The notes: generated by a model from the letters alone, not told the origin. Shown: positions 45,751-56,159, counted from the stretch's first letter. The stretch: 64,000 nt of DNA from Hyperoodon ampullatus (GCA_949752795.1 OX457058.1:166782223-166846222); one strand, 5' to 3'. Numbers and translations are program-made.

Positions 45751-45780
45751 TAGGGGCTGGGGCTGGGGCTGGGGCTGGGA
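45751..45780. repeat. (GGGGCT)4 hexanucleotide array
   Basis: Four near-perfect ggggct units followed by gggatggg. Each unit has a G4 run, so a G-quadruplex is possible on this strand. Confidence 0.9.
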
Positions 45781-45784
45781 TGGG

Positions 45785-46185
45785 CTTTTGAGAGCTGCAG
45801 CTTCAGGCTGTATGAGAACTTGGGAGTTGCAAAGGAGCTTCTGAGAAGTCTGCTATGGATGATGAATTTGTTTTTCAAGCATCAAGAATAAGGACTGAAA
45901 TGTCTTAAAATTACTTTTGGTTGCTTGACTGTCTTTGAGTGCAACTCTATGCAAAGACTGACCGCATGGAGCCCTGCATCTTATCCTGGTAACAGACTTA
46001 TAACTACTCCCTATCAATGAGGACTACAGCAAAGAGGTGACTGAGGAATGGGCTGGTCAGAGAAGGTCTACCTCCGATAGTCATTGGAAGATATTGGCGG
46101 TGGAGCTTGAGGCGTAAGTGGCAGCGGGCTAGGCAGAGAGGAAGAGGAAGCTATGGGAATCCAGTGAGAGAGGGAAAAGTCACAG
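45785..46185. other. single-copy stretch, no gene recognised
   Basis: Unique sequence. Nothing beyond short frames. Confidence 0.4.
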
Positions 46186-46189
46186 AGAG

Positions 46190-46375
46190 GATGGGTATTT
46201 ATGGAGCACTGTACTAGGCTCTTTTACATACCTTCATTTCACTTAATCCATACAATATCCCTGCTAATTACTCACTGTTAGTTCTATTTTACAGGTAAGG
46301 AAACTGGGTCGCAGGGAGATTGCCTACACTGCTGGTAAATGGCAGAAGCAAGAATTGCATGACTCTAAAGACCTT
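46190..46375 (-). repeat. MIR SINE
   Basis: Antisense MIR: tatttatggagcactgtact, ctcactgttagttctatttt, acaggtaaggaaactgggtc, gctggtaaatggcagaagc, aagaattgcatgactctaa. Confidence 0.78.
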
Positions 46376-46471
46376 TGATGCCACAGTGCCTCAGGAAAGA
46401 GCATGGCTCGAGGAGATGGTAAGGACAGATGAGAATGGGGTGTGTCTGAAGGGAACGGCCTTGAATGCTAG

Positions 46472-46954
46472 TGTTAGGGGAACCACTGACGGAAACCACC
46501 CTCCCTGGCCAGGCATGATAGTAGCCACTTGCATGAGTTATCTTACAACAGGAGGTCTTGGTAAGGAACGTGGAACTAACAAGCTACAACCAACCCGAAG
46601 TATTCGGGAAAGGTCAAGAAGAGGGAGGAGACACTGGTCTATATGTCCCTACCAATCTCCCAGAATCCTTCTCGCTGGAATCCATCTTGCCTGACTGATG
46701 TGCACGCCACCAGGAAGGACCCTGAGTCAGAGTGATTGGCCAGAGACAACCTGGAAACGAACCCCATCACCATAAAACCCAAGACTGCGAGCCACGTGGC
46801 AGAGCAGTTCTCCTGGGTTGCTTTACCCTGCTGCTCTCCACCAGGGCGCCTGTTCCCAATAAAGTCTCTTGCTTTGTCAGCACGTGTGTCTCCTTGGACA
46901 ATTCATTTTGGAGCCCACTCTCGGACCCTGGAAGGTGTCCCCCTTTCTGCAGCA
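46472..46954 (+). mobile_element. solo LTR, ERV1 (gammaretrovirus-like) type
   Basis: A 483-bp solitary long terminal repeat of an endogenous retrovirus. It starts tgttaggggaaccactgacg and ends ttctgcagca, so it has the TG...CA ends of an integrated LTR. A 4-bp duplication, ctag, flanks it exactly (46468-46471 and 46955-46958). A TATA-like cataaaaccc lies at 46771-46780 and an AATAAA signal at 46858-46863, giving a U3-R-U5 layout on the plus strand. No internal retroviral sequence is next to it, so the provirus was probably lost by recombination between its two LTRs. It encodes no protein. Confidence 0.88.
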
Positions 46955-47052
46955 CTAGGAGTAAGATCCCAGGCTTTACAAATACAGATTCCCAGAAAAC
47001 TACTAGAGGGAAAGGGCCTGGTGGACGTAGAATATTAAGAATTGGGGCCGGG

Positions 47053-47284
47053 GGACTTCCCTGGTGGCTCAGTGGTTAAGAATCCACCTGCCAATGCAGG
47101 GGACATGGGTTCGAGCCCTGGTCTGAGAGGATCCCACATGCTGCAGAGCAAATAAGCCCCTGTGCCACAACTACTGAGACTGTGCTCTAGAGCCCGCGCA
47201 CCACAACAAAGAATAGCCCCCGCTCGTCGCAACTAGAGAAAGCCCGCGTGCAGCAACGAAGACTCAACACAGCCAAAAAAAAAA
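47053..47284 (+). mobile_element. CHR-type SINE, type B
   Basis: Head gggacttccctggtggctc, ccacctgccaatgcagggg, body with gcgcaccacaacaaagaat, and an A tail of about 12. A perfect 16-bp duplication, aagaattggggccggg, flanks it at 47037-47052 and 47285-47300, so it is one of the freshest-looking copies. It landed about 80 bases after the solo LTR. Confidence 0.94.
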
Positions 47285-47309
47285 AAGAATTGGGGCCGGG
47301 TGTTCCCAA

Positions 47310-47740
47310 TCTTATCCAGCCACAACAACAGTGGTGACAAAGAAGGCTACCTCTTAGAGGGCCTGGTTGGTAGACCTCTCAGCCTGATTGAATATCCTCA
47401 GGGTAGAAACTGCTTCTTTCACCATGGCACCAGGCACATTTAAATTCAGAGAGAAGGATTTGTGATTCTGTGTGGGCAGACTCCAACTGTGAACTTGCCA
47501 GCTGCCGCTTCCTGTTCTCTCCTGCCACAGGATGGGGGGAAGAGCCCCCCTTCCCCCCCGCCCCCCCCCCCCCGTCTTGCAGAATGGATGATTATTGGAC
47601 ACACACCAGCTGTTCAATTATTCCAGCCTCCCTCTGCTTGGTGACTTGGACTGCAGCCCTGCCCACCTGGCCAGCCCTGACTCCAGACCCAACCCTTCCG
47701 GGATGGGCAGAGGGGCTGAGCATGTGACACAAGGGGCCAA
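47310..47740. other. single-copy stretch with a poly-C tract
   Basis: Holds C runs at 47543-47573, broken only by a tt and a single g. No gene recognised. Confidence 0.55.
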
Positions 47741-47744
47741 GAGA

Positions 47745-48092
47745 AGGCTGCAGTTTGGAGGTGTGGCTTCAGGGCAGCATGAAGGGAGCAGTGAAAACCA
47801 GAAAAAAGTCATTTGGGATTTCAGCAGAGTAGAAGTAGGATTCTCCTGACTGAGCCAGGGCTCTGTCTCCATCTTTCACATGATGGCAGTGAACTATGAC
47901 AAAGCCCTGCAGGATGGCCGAGCCACAAGATGGAAGGAGCCTGGGTCTCTGAAGGACAGTGAGGAGGACAGCTGACTAACCACCCTGCATACTCAGTCAG
48001 GACTAGTGTGAGCAAAAATAACTTCTGTTGTGGTGATCTGTTACATGTTTGGGCCTATTTGTTACAGCAGTTAGCCTACTCTAACTAATACA
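47745..48092 (+). repeat. MLT1-type LTR
   Basis: Sense order: agccacaagatggaaggagc, ctgggtctctgaaggacagt, ggaggacagctgactaacc, ataacttctgttgtggtgat, cctatttgttacagcagtta, gcctactctaactaatacac. The 5' half is hard to trace. Confidence 0.75.
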
Positions 48093-48109
48093 CAGTCTGA
48101 ATCATCAGG

Positions 48110-48265
48110 GTGTCATGAAAAGAACACCCTACTCCTGGTTCTACCACCAATTCACTCTGTCATCTTGGACCAGTCACTTTTCTGGGCCTTGGCTTCACCA
48201 TCTGTGAGAAAAGAGTATGAGTTAGGTGATTTCCAAAGTCTCTTCTATTCTACAGTTCTACAAGT
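48110..48265 (+). repeat. MIR SINE
   Basis: Sense MIR: actcctggttctaccaccaa, ttggaccagtcacttttctg, ggccttggcttcaccatctg, ttaggtgatttccaaagtct. Confidence 0.75.
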
Positions 48266-48269
48266 CTGT

Positions 48270-48535
48270 TTTCTAAAAGGTGGGTGGTAGTACTTGAGAA
48301 TAGAAACCCAGTCAAATATTTGACAAAATGCTCCCAATCATCCTTACTAATAATATAGTAAAATGGAACCTTGCAGGTTGTAGGTGGAGATTGGTCACAG
48401 CAGGTTGATTAATGATACCTAAGGAGCACTGATAAGTAGGTCAATAACAACTGGGAAAGGAGGTCTCTAGGGACATGCTACAAGGTTCTTTTAAAATCAA
48501 CAATTTGGTTGAACACACAGAAAGGAAGCTGAAAA
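48270..48535. other. single-copy stretch, no gene recognised
   Basis: Short unique interval, nothing identified. Confidence 0.4.
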
Positions 48536-48539
48536 AATA

Positions 48540-48663
48540 CAGATCTTTCTCAACTTACAATGGGGTTACATCCCGATAAACCCCATGGTAAGTTGAAATC
48601 ACTGTAAGCTGAAAATGCACTTAACACACCTAACCTAACGAACATCATAGCTTAGCCTAGACT
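48540..48663. repeat. DNA transposon fragment, probably Tigger-type
   Basis: Carries the motif series of a well-known mammalian medium-reiteration element: tttctcaacttacaatgggg, ttacatcccgataaaccccat, acctaacctaacgaacatca, tagcttagcctagactaac. The rest of the element is absent after the SINE that follows. The family name is uncertain. Confidence 0.6.
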
Positions 48664-48720
48664 AACTTTTTTTTTTTTTTTTTTGCGGTACGCGGGCCTC
48701 TCACTGCTGTGGCCTCTCTT
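48664..48720 (-). mobile_element. truncated CHR-type SINE, type A
   Basis: Only the T run plus about 40 bases (gcggtacgcgggcctctcac, then tgctgtggcctctct) remain. The tRNA-like head is missing. The truncation point abuts a different transposon. Confidence 0.85.
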
Positions 48721-48885
48721 GTGTCTGTCTTGACTATTCAGCTTGGCCTTTGTAGCACAAAAGCAGCCATAGACAATAATAAATGAGTCAGTGTGGCTGT
48801 ATCCTAATAATACTTTATTTACAAAACAGGTGGTGGGCCAGATTTGGCCCTTAGGCTGTAGTTTGCAATCCCTGCTTTAGAAAGA
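48721..48885. repeat. hAT-type DNA transposon fragment
   Basis: Internal and right-end part of a small non-autonomous element: ttgtagcacaaaagcagcca, tagacaataataaatgagtc, actttatttacaaaacagg, gggccagatttggccctta, gctgtagtttgcaatccct. The left end is missing at the junction with the truncated SINE. A longer copy is at 61600-61815. Confidence 0.7.
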
Positions 48886-49165
48886 GGCAGACATAAGTGA
48901 CTGGAGTGGTGAGGGTCCTGGAGGTTGGGGCATATGTGGATTGGTCAAAGAAAGGAGTGGAATTCACTATGGAGAGTTAGGTGTGCCCACTCAGTGGTCT
49001 CAGAAGGAAAACCATAATGGGGGCAAGTCACAAAGAGGCTTAATTACATTCATGCCAATAAGGACACCATAAACCAACAATGAGATGATTCTGTATCATC
49101 AGAGGTGTGCAAGCAGAGGCTGGGGGATGGGGGAATTGGGCTGGGAGCTCTTTAATGCCCAGTCC
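48886..49165. repeat. flank shared with 61816-62130
   Basis: Starts agaggcagacataagtgact and continues atggagagttaggtgtgccc, agtggtctcagaaggaaaac, caagcagaggctggggg, to gggaattgggctgggagctc. It aligns in order with the sequence after the other hAT copy. The last part resembles a CR1/L3-type LINE 3' region. Confidence 0.6.
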
Positions 49166-49169
49166 TGCT

Positions 49170-50255
49170 CCGGGGTGAAAAGGTTTTCTGCCTCTCATGA
49201 CGGCCCCGTCTTCCCATCCTTCCCAGTGCTCAGTGCTGAGCTGGTACATCCTGCCCACATAGTGAGGCATGAATAATACATTGGAGATGGAGCCACAGTC
49301 CCTTTGATCATGAAGCTCCAGGAGTCGGGGAGACATTTGTAGGGCTGGCTTGATAGGAGACTTGCAGTGAGCCCTGTGGAGGATGGGGAGCCTCTGGCTG
49401 CAGATACACTCCCCTGCCCTTATGGGTGATAGAAAGCTGGCTCCTAAAATGGGGGGCCTGGCCCAGGACTGAGCATTCAGAGCTCCCCCCGTGACCAAAG
49501 TGGTGGGAAAGGAGTTGGATGAGTTAATTTCTCTGGTCCTTCTCAGCATAGGTGTCGTGGGGCCAGCAGATGGAAGCATAAACCTCACTCATTACTTCTG
49601 GCGGACCGCTGGAAGGAGGCTTGCTAATAGGAGTGGGACCTACAGGTTTCTTGAGACAACATTCTGGATCCCCTCACCGCAGTTCCTAAGGTCACGACCG
49701 AGCTTGTCCAGGTCTGACTCATTCGATTTTGCAGTAAACCTATGGAATGGCAGGCTGGCTAGGAGGTTTTGGTTACTAGTAACAGAAACCACAACTCACC
49801 TGACTACATAGAAGCATAGAAGCAAGTGACTCATCCCCAAGGGTATGAGACCCAAGTCCAAGTTAGTGAGGTGCCTGCTCGGGTAAAAGAACCCCCAATG
49901 CCAAATGGCTTAAACAGTGAAGAAATCCATCCATTATCTTAGCAACAATCTTCAGTAACATGGGACCCCGCCTCCCTGGCCACACCTGATTGGACCAGGA
50001 GAAAGCACCAGACTCAGAGCAGCCAATCAGTGGCCTGGCCAGCAGCCAGTGGGATGGTCTGGAGGGGGAGTTCTGTGCCATCAGGGTGCCAGAAATTAAA
50101 ATGTCCAGGCTGGACGCCTTGGAAATTTGATCCAGAGAGTTGGAGAGAGTGGGACAAGCCTTAGAGGTATCTGAAGACAAAAATCCCACCCAAGTAGAGG
50201 AGCCTGAGCCACAAGGATACAGAAACCAGGAGAAAACAAGGAGCCAGCCTGGAGA
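49170..50255. other. single-copy and unidentified repeat sequence
   Basis: No gene recognised. Near 49770 the words ggttactagtaacagaaacc and acaactcacctgactacata, and near 49900 caaatggcttaaacagtga, resemble old LTR-type repeats, but I cannot name the family. Confidence 0.4.
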
Positions 50256-50272
50256 GGGGCTGGTCATCTTTT

Positions 50273-50472
50273 TTTTTTTTGCGGTACACGGGCCTCTCAC
50301 CGCTGTGGCCTCTCCCATTGCGGGGCACAGGCTCCGGACGCGCAGGCTCAGCGGCCATGGCTCACAGGCCCAGCCGCTCCGCGGCATGTGGGACCCTCCC
50401 GGACCGGGGCACGAACCCGTGTCCCCTGCATCGGCAGGCGGACTCTCAACCACTGCGCCACCAGGGAAGCCC
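50273..50472 (-). mobile_element. CHR-type SINE, type A
   Basis: Antisense copy: gcggtacacgggcctctcac to gcgccaccagggaagccc. Perfect duplication ggggctggtcatcttt, ending at 50272 on the left and at 50474-50489 on the right. Confidence 0.94.
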
Positions 50473-50489
50473 CGGGGCTGGTCATCTTT

Positions 50490-51135
50490 AAAGCCAGAGC
50501 TGAAGCAGGTCTTTCCCAGTCCCCAGTTTGTGCTGGTCTTGATACATCTGGCCAAGTGGCTCACCATGGAGGCCATGCCTAGTGACTGGCCTGGCTGAGT
50601 TACTATCTTTGCTGGTCCCACAGTATCTTTATACATGATCTCCCACCAACCCCTCACCATCATCTGAAAGGTTCTGAGGAGTGCAGTGAACCCCCTGGCA
50701 TTCTAAGCCTCTTGTAGGAGTGTGATGGGCATAGGCAGCCCTGAACCCTGGGTCAGGTTCTCAGTCCCCAGGGTCCCCCAGGAGAAATGAGGGGGTGCTG
50801 GGAATGGCACCCAGGTCTCTGGCTCCCTGAACCTCCCAATGCCATCTCTAGGACAGGAGCCTTCTCCGGGCCTGAGAGAGCAAGCGCTGGTCAGCCGAAG
50901 CCAGGGAACTCAGCCAGCAGTGGTGCCCAGCAGGTGTGGGCAGCTGGCATTGCCCTCCACCCTGGCTTCAACCAGGAAGGTCAGCGGGGGGTGCAGGCAG
51001 TGGGAGGGGAAGTGGGGACAGGGTCTTCAGAGCGTGGACGTGGGCTGCCTGTGCCCCTCTGTGTCCCCCCAGCGCCCCTTCATTTCATTAGCAGCCCCTG
51101 GTGTTTCTTGGACAATGGAGACCATCCAGACACCA
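50490..51135. other. single-copy stretch, no gene recognised
   Basis: GC-rich unique sequence. Frames up to 145 codons overlap on one strand in two phases. Neither resembles a known family. Confidence 0.4.
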
Positions 51136-51139
51136 CAGT

Positions 51140-51350
51140 GGCTGAGAGTGCAGCCACTGGCATCCAGCCAAACTCCTGAGTTTGCCGGTTACTGGGCAAG
51201 TCACCCAACCTCCCTGGGCCTCCACTTGCCCATCTGTGAAATGGGGATGGTGATAGTACCTACCACATGGTGGTGAGAGGGTTAAATGAATTCACATGTG
51301 TAAAACACATGGAACAGTGCCTGGTGCATAGTATGTGCTCAATAAACACC
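51140..51350 (+). repeat. MIR SINE, nearly full length
   Basis: Sense MIR: ggcatccagccaaactcctg, actgggcaagtcacccaacc, cccatctgtgaaatggggat, agagggttaaatgaattcac, cagtgcctggtgcatagtat, gtgctcaataaacaccaact. Confidence 0.87.
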
Positions 51351-51379
51351 AACTACTGTTCCTAAGGGCAAGGGCTCAG

Positions 51380-53110
51380 GGAAGGGAGCGGGAAGGAGGA
51401 CCTAGAGAAAGGAGAAGAGAGCACAGAAACATCAAAAGAGGGAGAAGGGAATGAAAATGGCAGAGGAAGTGTGGGGCCCACTTGGGTACTGGCCCGACCC
51501 TCGCCCAGGGCCTGCTCAGGGCTCACTTTCTTGTTACTCCCTCCCCCATGTGCTCTCCCCGGAATTCTGAGGAATTCTGCTTCCACCCCCCAGCAGTTGC
51601 CATGGGGATGGAAACCTGGACCCAGTGGAAAGTTCTCTGTGCTTGGCAACGAGACTGCAGCACCCTGCCTCCTGCCTGCCTGTGCGTGGGCGGCCAGCTA
51701 CGACTGCTGCCAGATTCAGGGCCAGCACGGCCTCTCCCTCTCCATGGAGACCAGCCCTCCCCCCATAGAATCTAGGATGGGAGCCCTGGCATGACTGGCA
51801 CCAAGCGCCCTCAGGGAACATCTAGCCTGTCCCATTTTATAGGTGGGACATTGGGCCTGGGAGGTGACGTGGGTGACACGGGGCTCCTGACGCCCCTGTA
51901 TTCTCTCTTCTGGGCTCAGCTGTGAATCCTGCAGGCGTGGGCTACCCGAGGACATCACAGCATTGGCTGCATGGCAGGGCAGGCCAGCCCCAGAGAACTG
52001 GGCAGCTGCGGAGAGCCAGGGGTGCACGGGAAAACAATGGGACTCTGGGGAGGGCACCACTGCCCCCTTCCCGCATCACAGTTGTCGGTGGGGTTTGCTG
52101 AGGTGCTGAGCTTGCTTTCCTCGCAGCAGCCCTGACTTTCAGCCAAAGTGAGAAGGTCACAAAGCCAGCCTTTAGCAGCCCCCTCCGGCCTTTCCTGACA
52201 GGGTCCCACTGCCCAGTCTCAGCTCCTTCCTCCACCCCTTCCCTTCCCCCCAGACTGAGCCTTGGTTCCCAGAAGGAGGCCAACTATTTCCTTCAGGTGT
52301 TGGTAGGTCCTGGCTTCTCGTACTTTTCACCTACTCAGCTTCTTCGGTGTGATTTTTCTTCTATGGATCCCATATTTTCAAAACGTTGTCCCTTGAGCAA
52401 AACGTCTTTATTGAGTGGCTATGCTCACACGGCTCATTTTTTTTTTTCACAGCTCATTTTTGATCATCAAAATCCTTTACATCCCAGGTTTGACTGCTCC
52501 AGAGGCAGAGACACAGGACTGGTGTAGTTGTATGGGGGATACATGGGACAGTTCCAAGAAGTGAAAACTGACGCTAGCTCAGGACTCATGGTCCCCACAC
52601 CTTAGAACCCTGCAGGTGACAGTCCCCAGGTTGGTGACAATGGGATTTCTCCCAAGTCCCACAAACCACTAGTGGGTAGGATGTGGATTGTCTTGGAAGC
52701 TGTGGCTACTGACCAGACTGAGGTCAGGATGGGCCATATCATGCCTACCTGCATTTCCTGTGAGTCTTGAGTGTCCAGGCATTTGGGGTACATGAAAGAC
52801 TCTTGCAGTTGCTGCCGAGAATCCAGCTCTTGCCAAGAAGGGGTCTCCCACCCTGCTTCTGATAATATGACTTGGACAACAAAACAACTTATTAGAAGCA
52901 AAGGGCTTTCCTCATGTGATCTTAGTGACCCTGGAAGCTGTTACCCAAAGACCAGAGACTAAGCCCATGAGTCCTAATTTTCCATGGAAGCTAGGATTTG
53001 GAAAATTCCCTTAGAGATAGATTTAGCCCAATGTCTTCATTACCCAGTGGTGTGAACTGCCATCTAGAGGGGGGAGTGATGGCTTAGGCAGGGGATGGGG
53101 ACAAGATCCA
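51380..53110. other. single-copy stretch, no gene recognised
   Basis: Unique. It is purine-rich at 51370-51460 and has a small direct repeat around a T run near 52430-52460 (cggctcatttttttttttc and cagctcattttt). Several overlapping frames, none recognisable. Confidence 0.45.
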
Positions 53111-53119
53111 GAGCCAGGG

Positions 53120-53350
53120 CGTAGGGGCTCAAGACCCACCTCTGCCACTCCTGAGCTAAGTGATTGCAGAAGAATTGCATCACTTCTCTAAGCTTCAGTC
53201 TTCCCCTCTATAAAGTGTGGCCACTGTTCATTCCTTCACCAGGTCACGTGTTCCATAGGGGAAGAACCGTGTCAATCTCTTGTTTCTCTTCCACGTTCCT
53301 ACTACAGAGAGCCTGGCATAGTAGTCCTGGTGAAGTCAAAAGGTAGGAAC
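53120..53350 (+). repeat. MIR followed by an L2-like 3' end
   Basis: Sense MIR words at 53120-53220 (tcaagacccacctctgccac, ctaagcttcagtcttcccct), then an L2-like end (ttccataggggaagaaccgt, tctcttccacgttcctacta, gagagcctggcatagtag). Confidence 0.6.
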
Positions 53351-53389
53351 AAACCATGAGGGCATTCCTTCCTTAGACCATCCACCTCT

Positions 53390-53670
53390 CATTCATTTCA
53401 TTAATTCATTTGTTTGTTCAATCGAAATGTATTGTCATCACTTGTGTGTTGGGGGCACAGCAGTGTGGTAGACAGACAAGTTTATCGTTAACTCATGGGG
53501 TCAGGTAGGTGGTCCCCACACACTGGGCTGTGGGAGGTACAGAACATAGAGGAGACCACCACCTTTAGTTTGGCAGAACCTGAGAAGCCTTCCTGAGGAG
53601 GTGACAACTCAGCCAAGACCTCAAAGATAAAAAGGTTTCATACAAGCCAGAGAAGTAGGATTAGAGTTCT
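53390..53670. repeat. ancient dispersed repeat, family not identified
   Basis: Starts with an ATTC-like lead-in (attcatttcattaattcatt), then gttgggggcacagcagtgtg, agaagccttcctgaggaggt, gacaactcagccaagacct. These words recur as a set in old mammalian repeats, and similar ones occur at 54.8-55.7 kb. Confidence 0.5.
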
Positions 53671-53787
53671 AGGAAAGATAAGTATAACCTGGAGGGGGAG
53701 AGGTTCTCTGGGGCCACACAATTCCCCCTCCCCCACCTCTACTTCCCAAAGAAACAACCTCACTCTGAGCAGAGACCAGAGGGGTAG

Positions 53788-53808
53788 TTCAGGACCACGG
53801 AGAGCACC
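53788..53808 (+). promoter_or_regulatory. candidate RE1/NRSE (REST-binding) site
   Basis: The 21 bases beginning ttcaggaccacgg and ending agagcacc match the canonical RE1 word at 18 of 21 positions, counted by eye. Against the looser 16-base REST pattern they match at 15 of 16. REST represses neuronal genes in non-neuronal cells and binds such sites in intergenic and intronic DNA. It sits in sequence I do not recognise as a repeat, about 120 bases from an old dispersed repeat. Confidence 0.55.
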
Positions 53809-53869
53809 GCAGGGACTTCCCCACCATTTTGACCTTGTTAATTCCAAGGCGCACCATTTGGGCTAAGAC

Positions 53870-54300
53870 CTGAGGAGAAAGGCAGGTCTGTGGCGGTTTG
53901 GGAACCACCTGGTTAGAAGAAGAGGTAGGAGAGTCTGGGGACCTGACTGAAGTCCAGGGTACCAACTGTCACCTCTCCAGCTGGGAGATGGCTGCAGTCA
54001 CCAGACCCAAGAGGATCTTGGTGAGCAACCCCTAGGCCTGGGAGCCCAGGAGCCCTGCTGGCCACAAGGAGAACAGCAGGATGACCGAGACAAGTGGTTC
54101 TCATACTGTTGAGAGTCAGAAATCCCTTTGAGAATCTGCTAAATAATAAAGAATAAATTTAGAAAGGTAGCATGATAAATAAATAAATCATATGTCAGAA
54201 GGTGATATATGCTGTGGGAAAAACAACCCTCCCACCCAATAAAAAAAAAAAACAGACCCAAGTGAACTGAATGTTTTGGTATAATATAGGAGGTTTTTTT
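53870..54300. other. single-copy stretch, no gene recognised
   Basis: Unique sequence. At about 54100-54160 the words tggttctcatactgttgaga and aatccctttgagaatctgct suggest a short hAT-type remnant. An A run is at 54240-54252. Confidence 0.4.
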
Positions 54301-54309
54301 TCTTTCTGA

Positions 54310-54615
54310 CATTCTAAAATCATCTCTTTATTATTTATTTATTTATTTTTATTGAAGTGTAACTGATTTACAATATTATATTAGTTTCAGGTGTACAATA
54401 TAGTGATTCAATGTTTTTGTAGATTACACCCCATTTAAAGTTATTATGAAATATTGGCTACATTCCCTATGCTGTATAATATATCCTTGTAGCTTATTTA
54501 TTTTATACATAATAGTTTGTAACTCTTAATCCCCTACCCTTATCTTGTCCCTTCCTCCTTCCCTCTCTCCACGGGCAACCACTAGCTTGTTCTCTGTATC
54601 TGTGATGTTTAGCAT
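54310..54615 (-). mobile_element. L1 LINE 3' end, antisense
   Basis: Antisense: tatttatttatttatttttatt lead-in, gaagtgtaactgatttacaa, ttagtttcaggtgtacaata, gctgtataatatatccttgt, cttaatcccctacccttatc, gggcaaccactagcttgttc. Confidence 0.85.
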
Positions 54616-54834
54616 GCCCGAGCCCTCCATGGACACAGTTAAGAGCCAGTCCCCCTCCAGGGTCCTCCTCTGCATGAGTGTAAGGGAGGGGGAGGGAGGA
54701 TAGGTGGTGAGAGAAGCTGGCTGAGTCTTCCTGGATCCCCAGGAAGGTACTGGGGGCCCCATGCTCCCTGACCAGCTGCTAGGGGCATCCCCAGGCTCCT
54801 GGATCCTGACTTACTTGCAGTCCCATCTCTCCAT

Positions 54835-55660
54835 CATCATATTTATTGATTGAGCATCTATGTTGGATCAGTCACTGTTCTAGGTGCTTAGAAGATATCA
54901 GAAAAAGTAAAGCCAATGCCCCCAGGGAGCGTATACTCTAGTGGATGAACACAGATTGTAAATAATCAAATAACTTAAAATTATATAGTATATTCAAAGT
55001 GGTAAGTGCTATGCAAAGAAAGGAAGAAACCTGGTAAGTTAAGAGGGATTGGGGGCACCCAGGATGGGCTGGGTGGGGGAGGGGCAGTTGCAATTTTAAA
55101 TACGGAGGAAAGAGGGGGTCTCACTGTGGAAGTCACCCCTGAGCAAAGACTTGAAGAGGGTGAGGGCCGTGGCCATGCAGACACAGAGGGGAAGAGGTCC
55201 AGACCAAGGAAAGAGCCGCTGCAGAAGCTGCGAGAAGGGGACTGTGCCTGGTGTATTGGAGGGATGGCAAGGACCAGTCAGGGAGTTGGGGAGAGCGGCA
55301 GCAGGGGACCAGATCGTGGGGAGGCTTCACCAGGCTGGTAGCCAGAGCAGCAGAGGAAACAGGTCAGATTCTGGATAGATTCTGAAGGCAGAACCAACAG
55401 GATTTGCCGAAGGATCAAATGTGGGATGCAAGAGAGAGAGAGAGGACTGAAGGATGACTCTGAAATTTTGACCTGAGCACCTGGAAAGATGGAGTTGCCA
55501 TGCACTGAGATGAGGAAGCTGTGGAGGGGGCAGCTTGGGGGACAGAACGGGAGCTCAGTTCCAGCTCTGTTCTTTTCGAGATGTTCATTGAACATCTCGG
55601 TGGAGACACGAGGAGGCATTTGAAATATGAGCTGAATTTCACAGCCCAGAGTGGCTCGAA
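54835..55660. repeat. ancient dispersed repeat, long copy, family not identified
   Basis: A long, ordered match to a familiar old mammalian repeat: ttgattgagcatctatgttg, gtcactgttctaggtgctt, ggtaagtgctatgcaaaga, gtcacccctgagcaaagact, aaccaacaggatttgccga, gatgactctgaaattttgac, ggaaagatggagttgccat, ttcattgaacatctcggtgg. A (GA)n patch lies at about 55430-55445. I do not commit to a name or orientation. Confidence 0.55.
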
Positions 55661-55929
55661 TGGCTGCCTGAGCCCAAGCACCCATCAGAGCTGACACGTT
55701 CCCTCACGCATCTCCCATCACTGCTTGCATGTCCCCAGGGATGGGTCCTCACTGGCTGCTGAGGCAGCCCCTGTCTGTCTGAACAGTCCTGACTGAGAGG
55801 AGTTCTTCCTGCACTGAGCAGACTTCTGTACCAGGGCTCTAAGGACCGCAGAAAGAAACGCAGATGAGAGACACTGGGTCGCCTCTGGTGTAAGAGAGAG
55901 TGACATGTAGAGGAGATATATGGGTTCTT

Positions 55930-56142
55930 TTTTTTTTTTTTTTTTTTTTTGCGGTACGCGGCCCTCTCACTGTTGTGGCCTCTCCCGTTGTGGAGCACAG
56001 GCTCCGGATGCGCAGGCTCAGCGGCCACGGCTCATGGGCCCAGCCACTCCGCAGCAGGTGGGAACTTCCCGGACCGGGGCACGAACCCGTGTCCCCTGCA
56101 TCGGCAGGCGGTCTCTCAACCACTGCGCCACCAGGGAAGCCC
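55930..56142 (-). mobile_element. CHR-type SINE, type A
   Basis: Antisense: T run of about 22, gcggtacgcggccctctcac, end gccaccagggaagccc. Perfect 15-bp duplication, gatatatgggttctt, at 55915-55929 and 56143-56157. The long uninterrupted tail and intact flanks suggest a recent insertion. Confidence 0.95.
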
Positions 56143-56159
56143 GATATATGGGTTCTTGA

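Noticed and set aside
46841..46853. CTCF site in the solo LTR (ccaccagggcgcc)
   Set aside because: A single short resemblance with a mismatch in the core. Too weak to list without a matrix score.
49863..50663. A 266-codon minus-strand frame, the longest in the window
   Set aside because: Its middle is a type-A SINE translated in antisense, and the same peptide words recur at every SINE of this type. The flanks show no gene structure.
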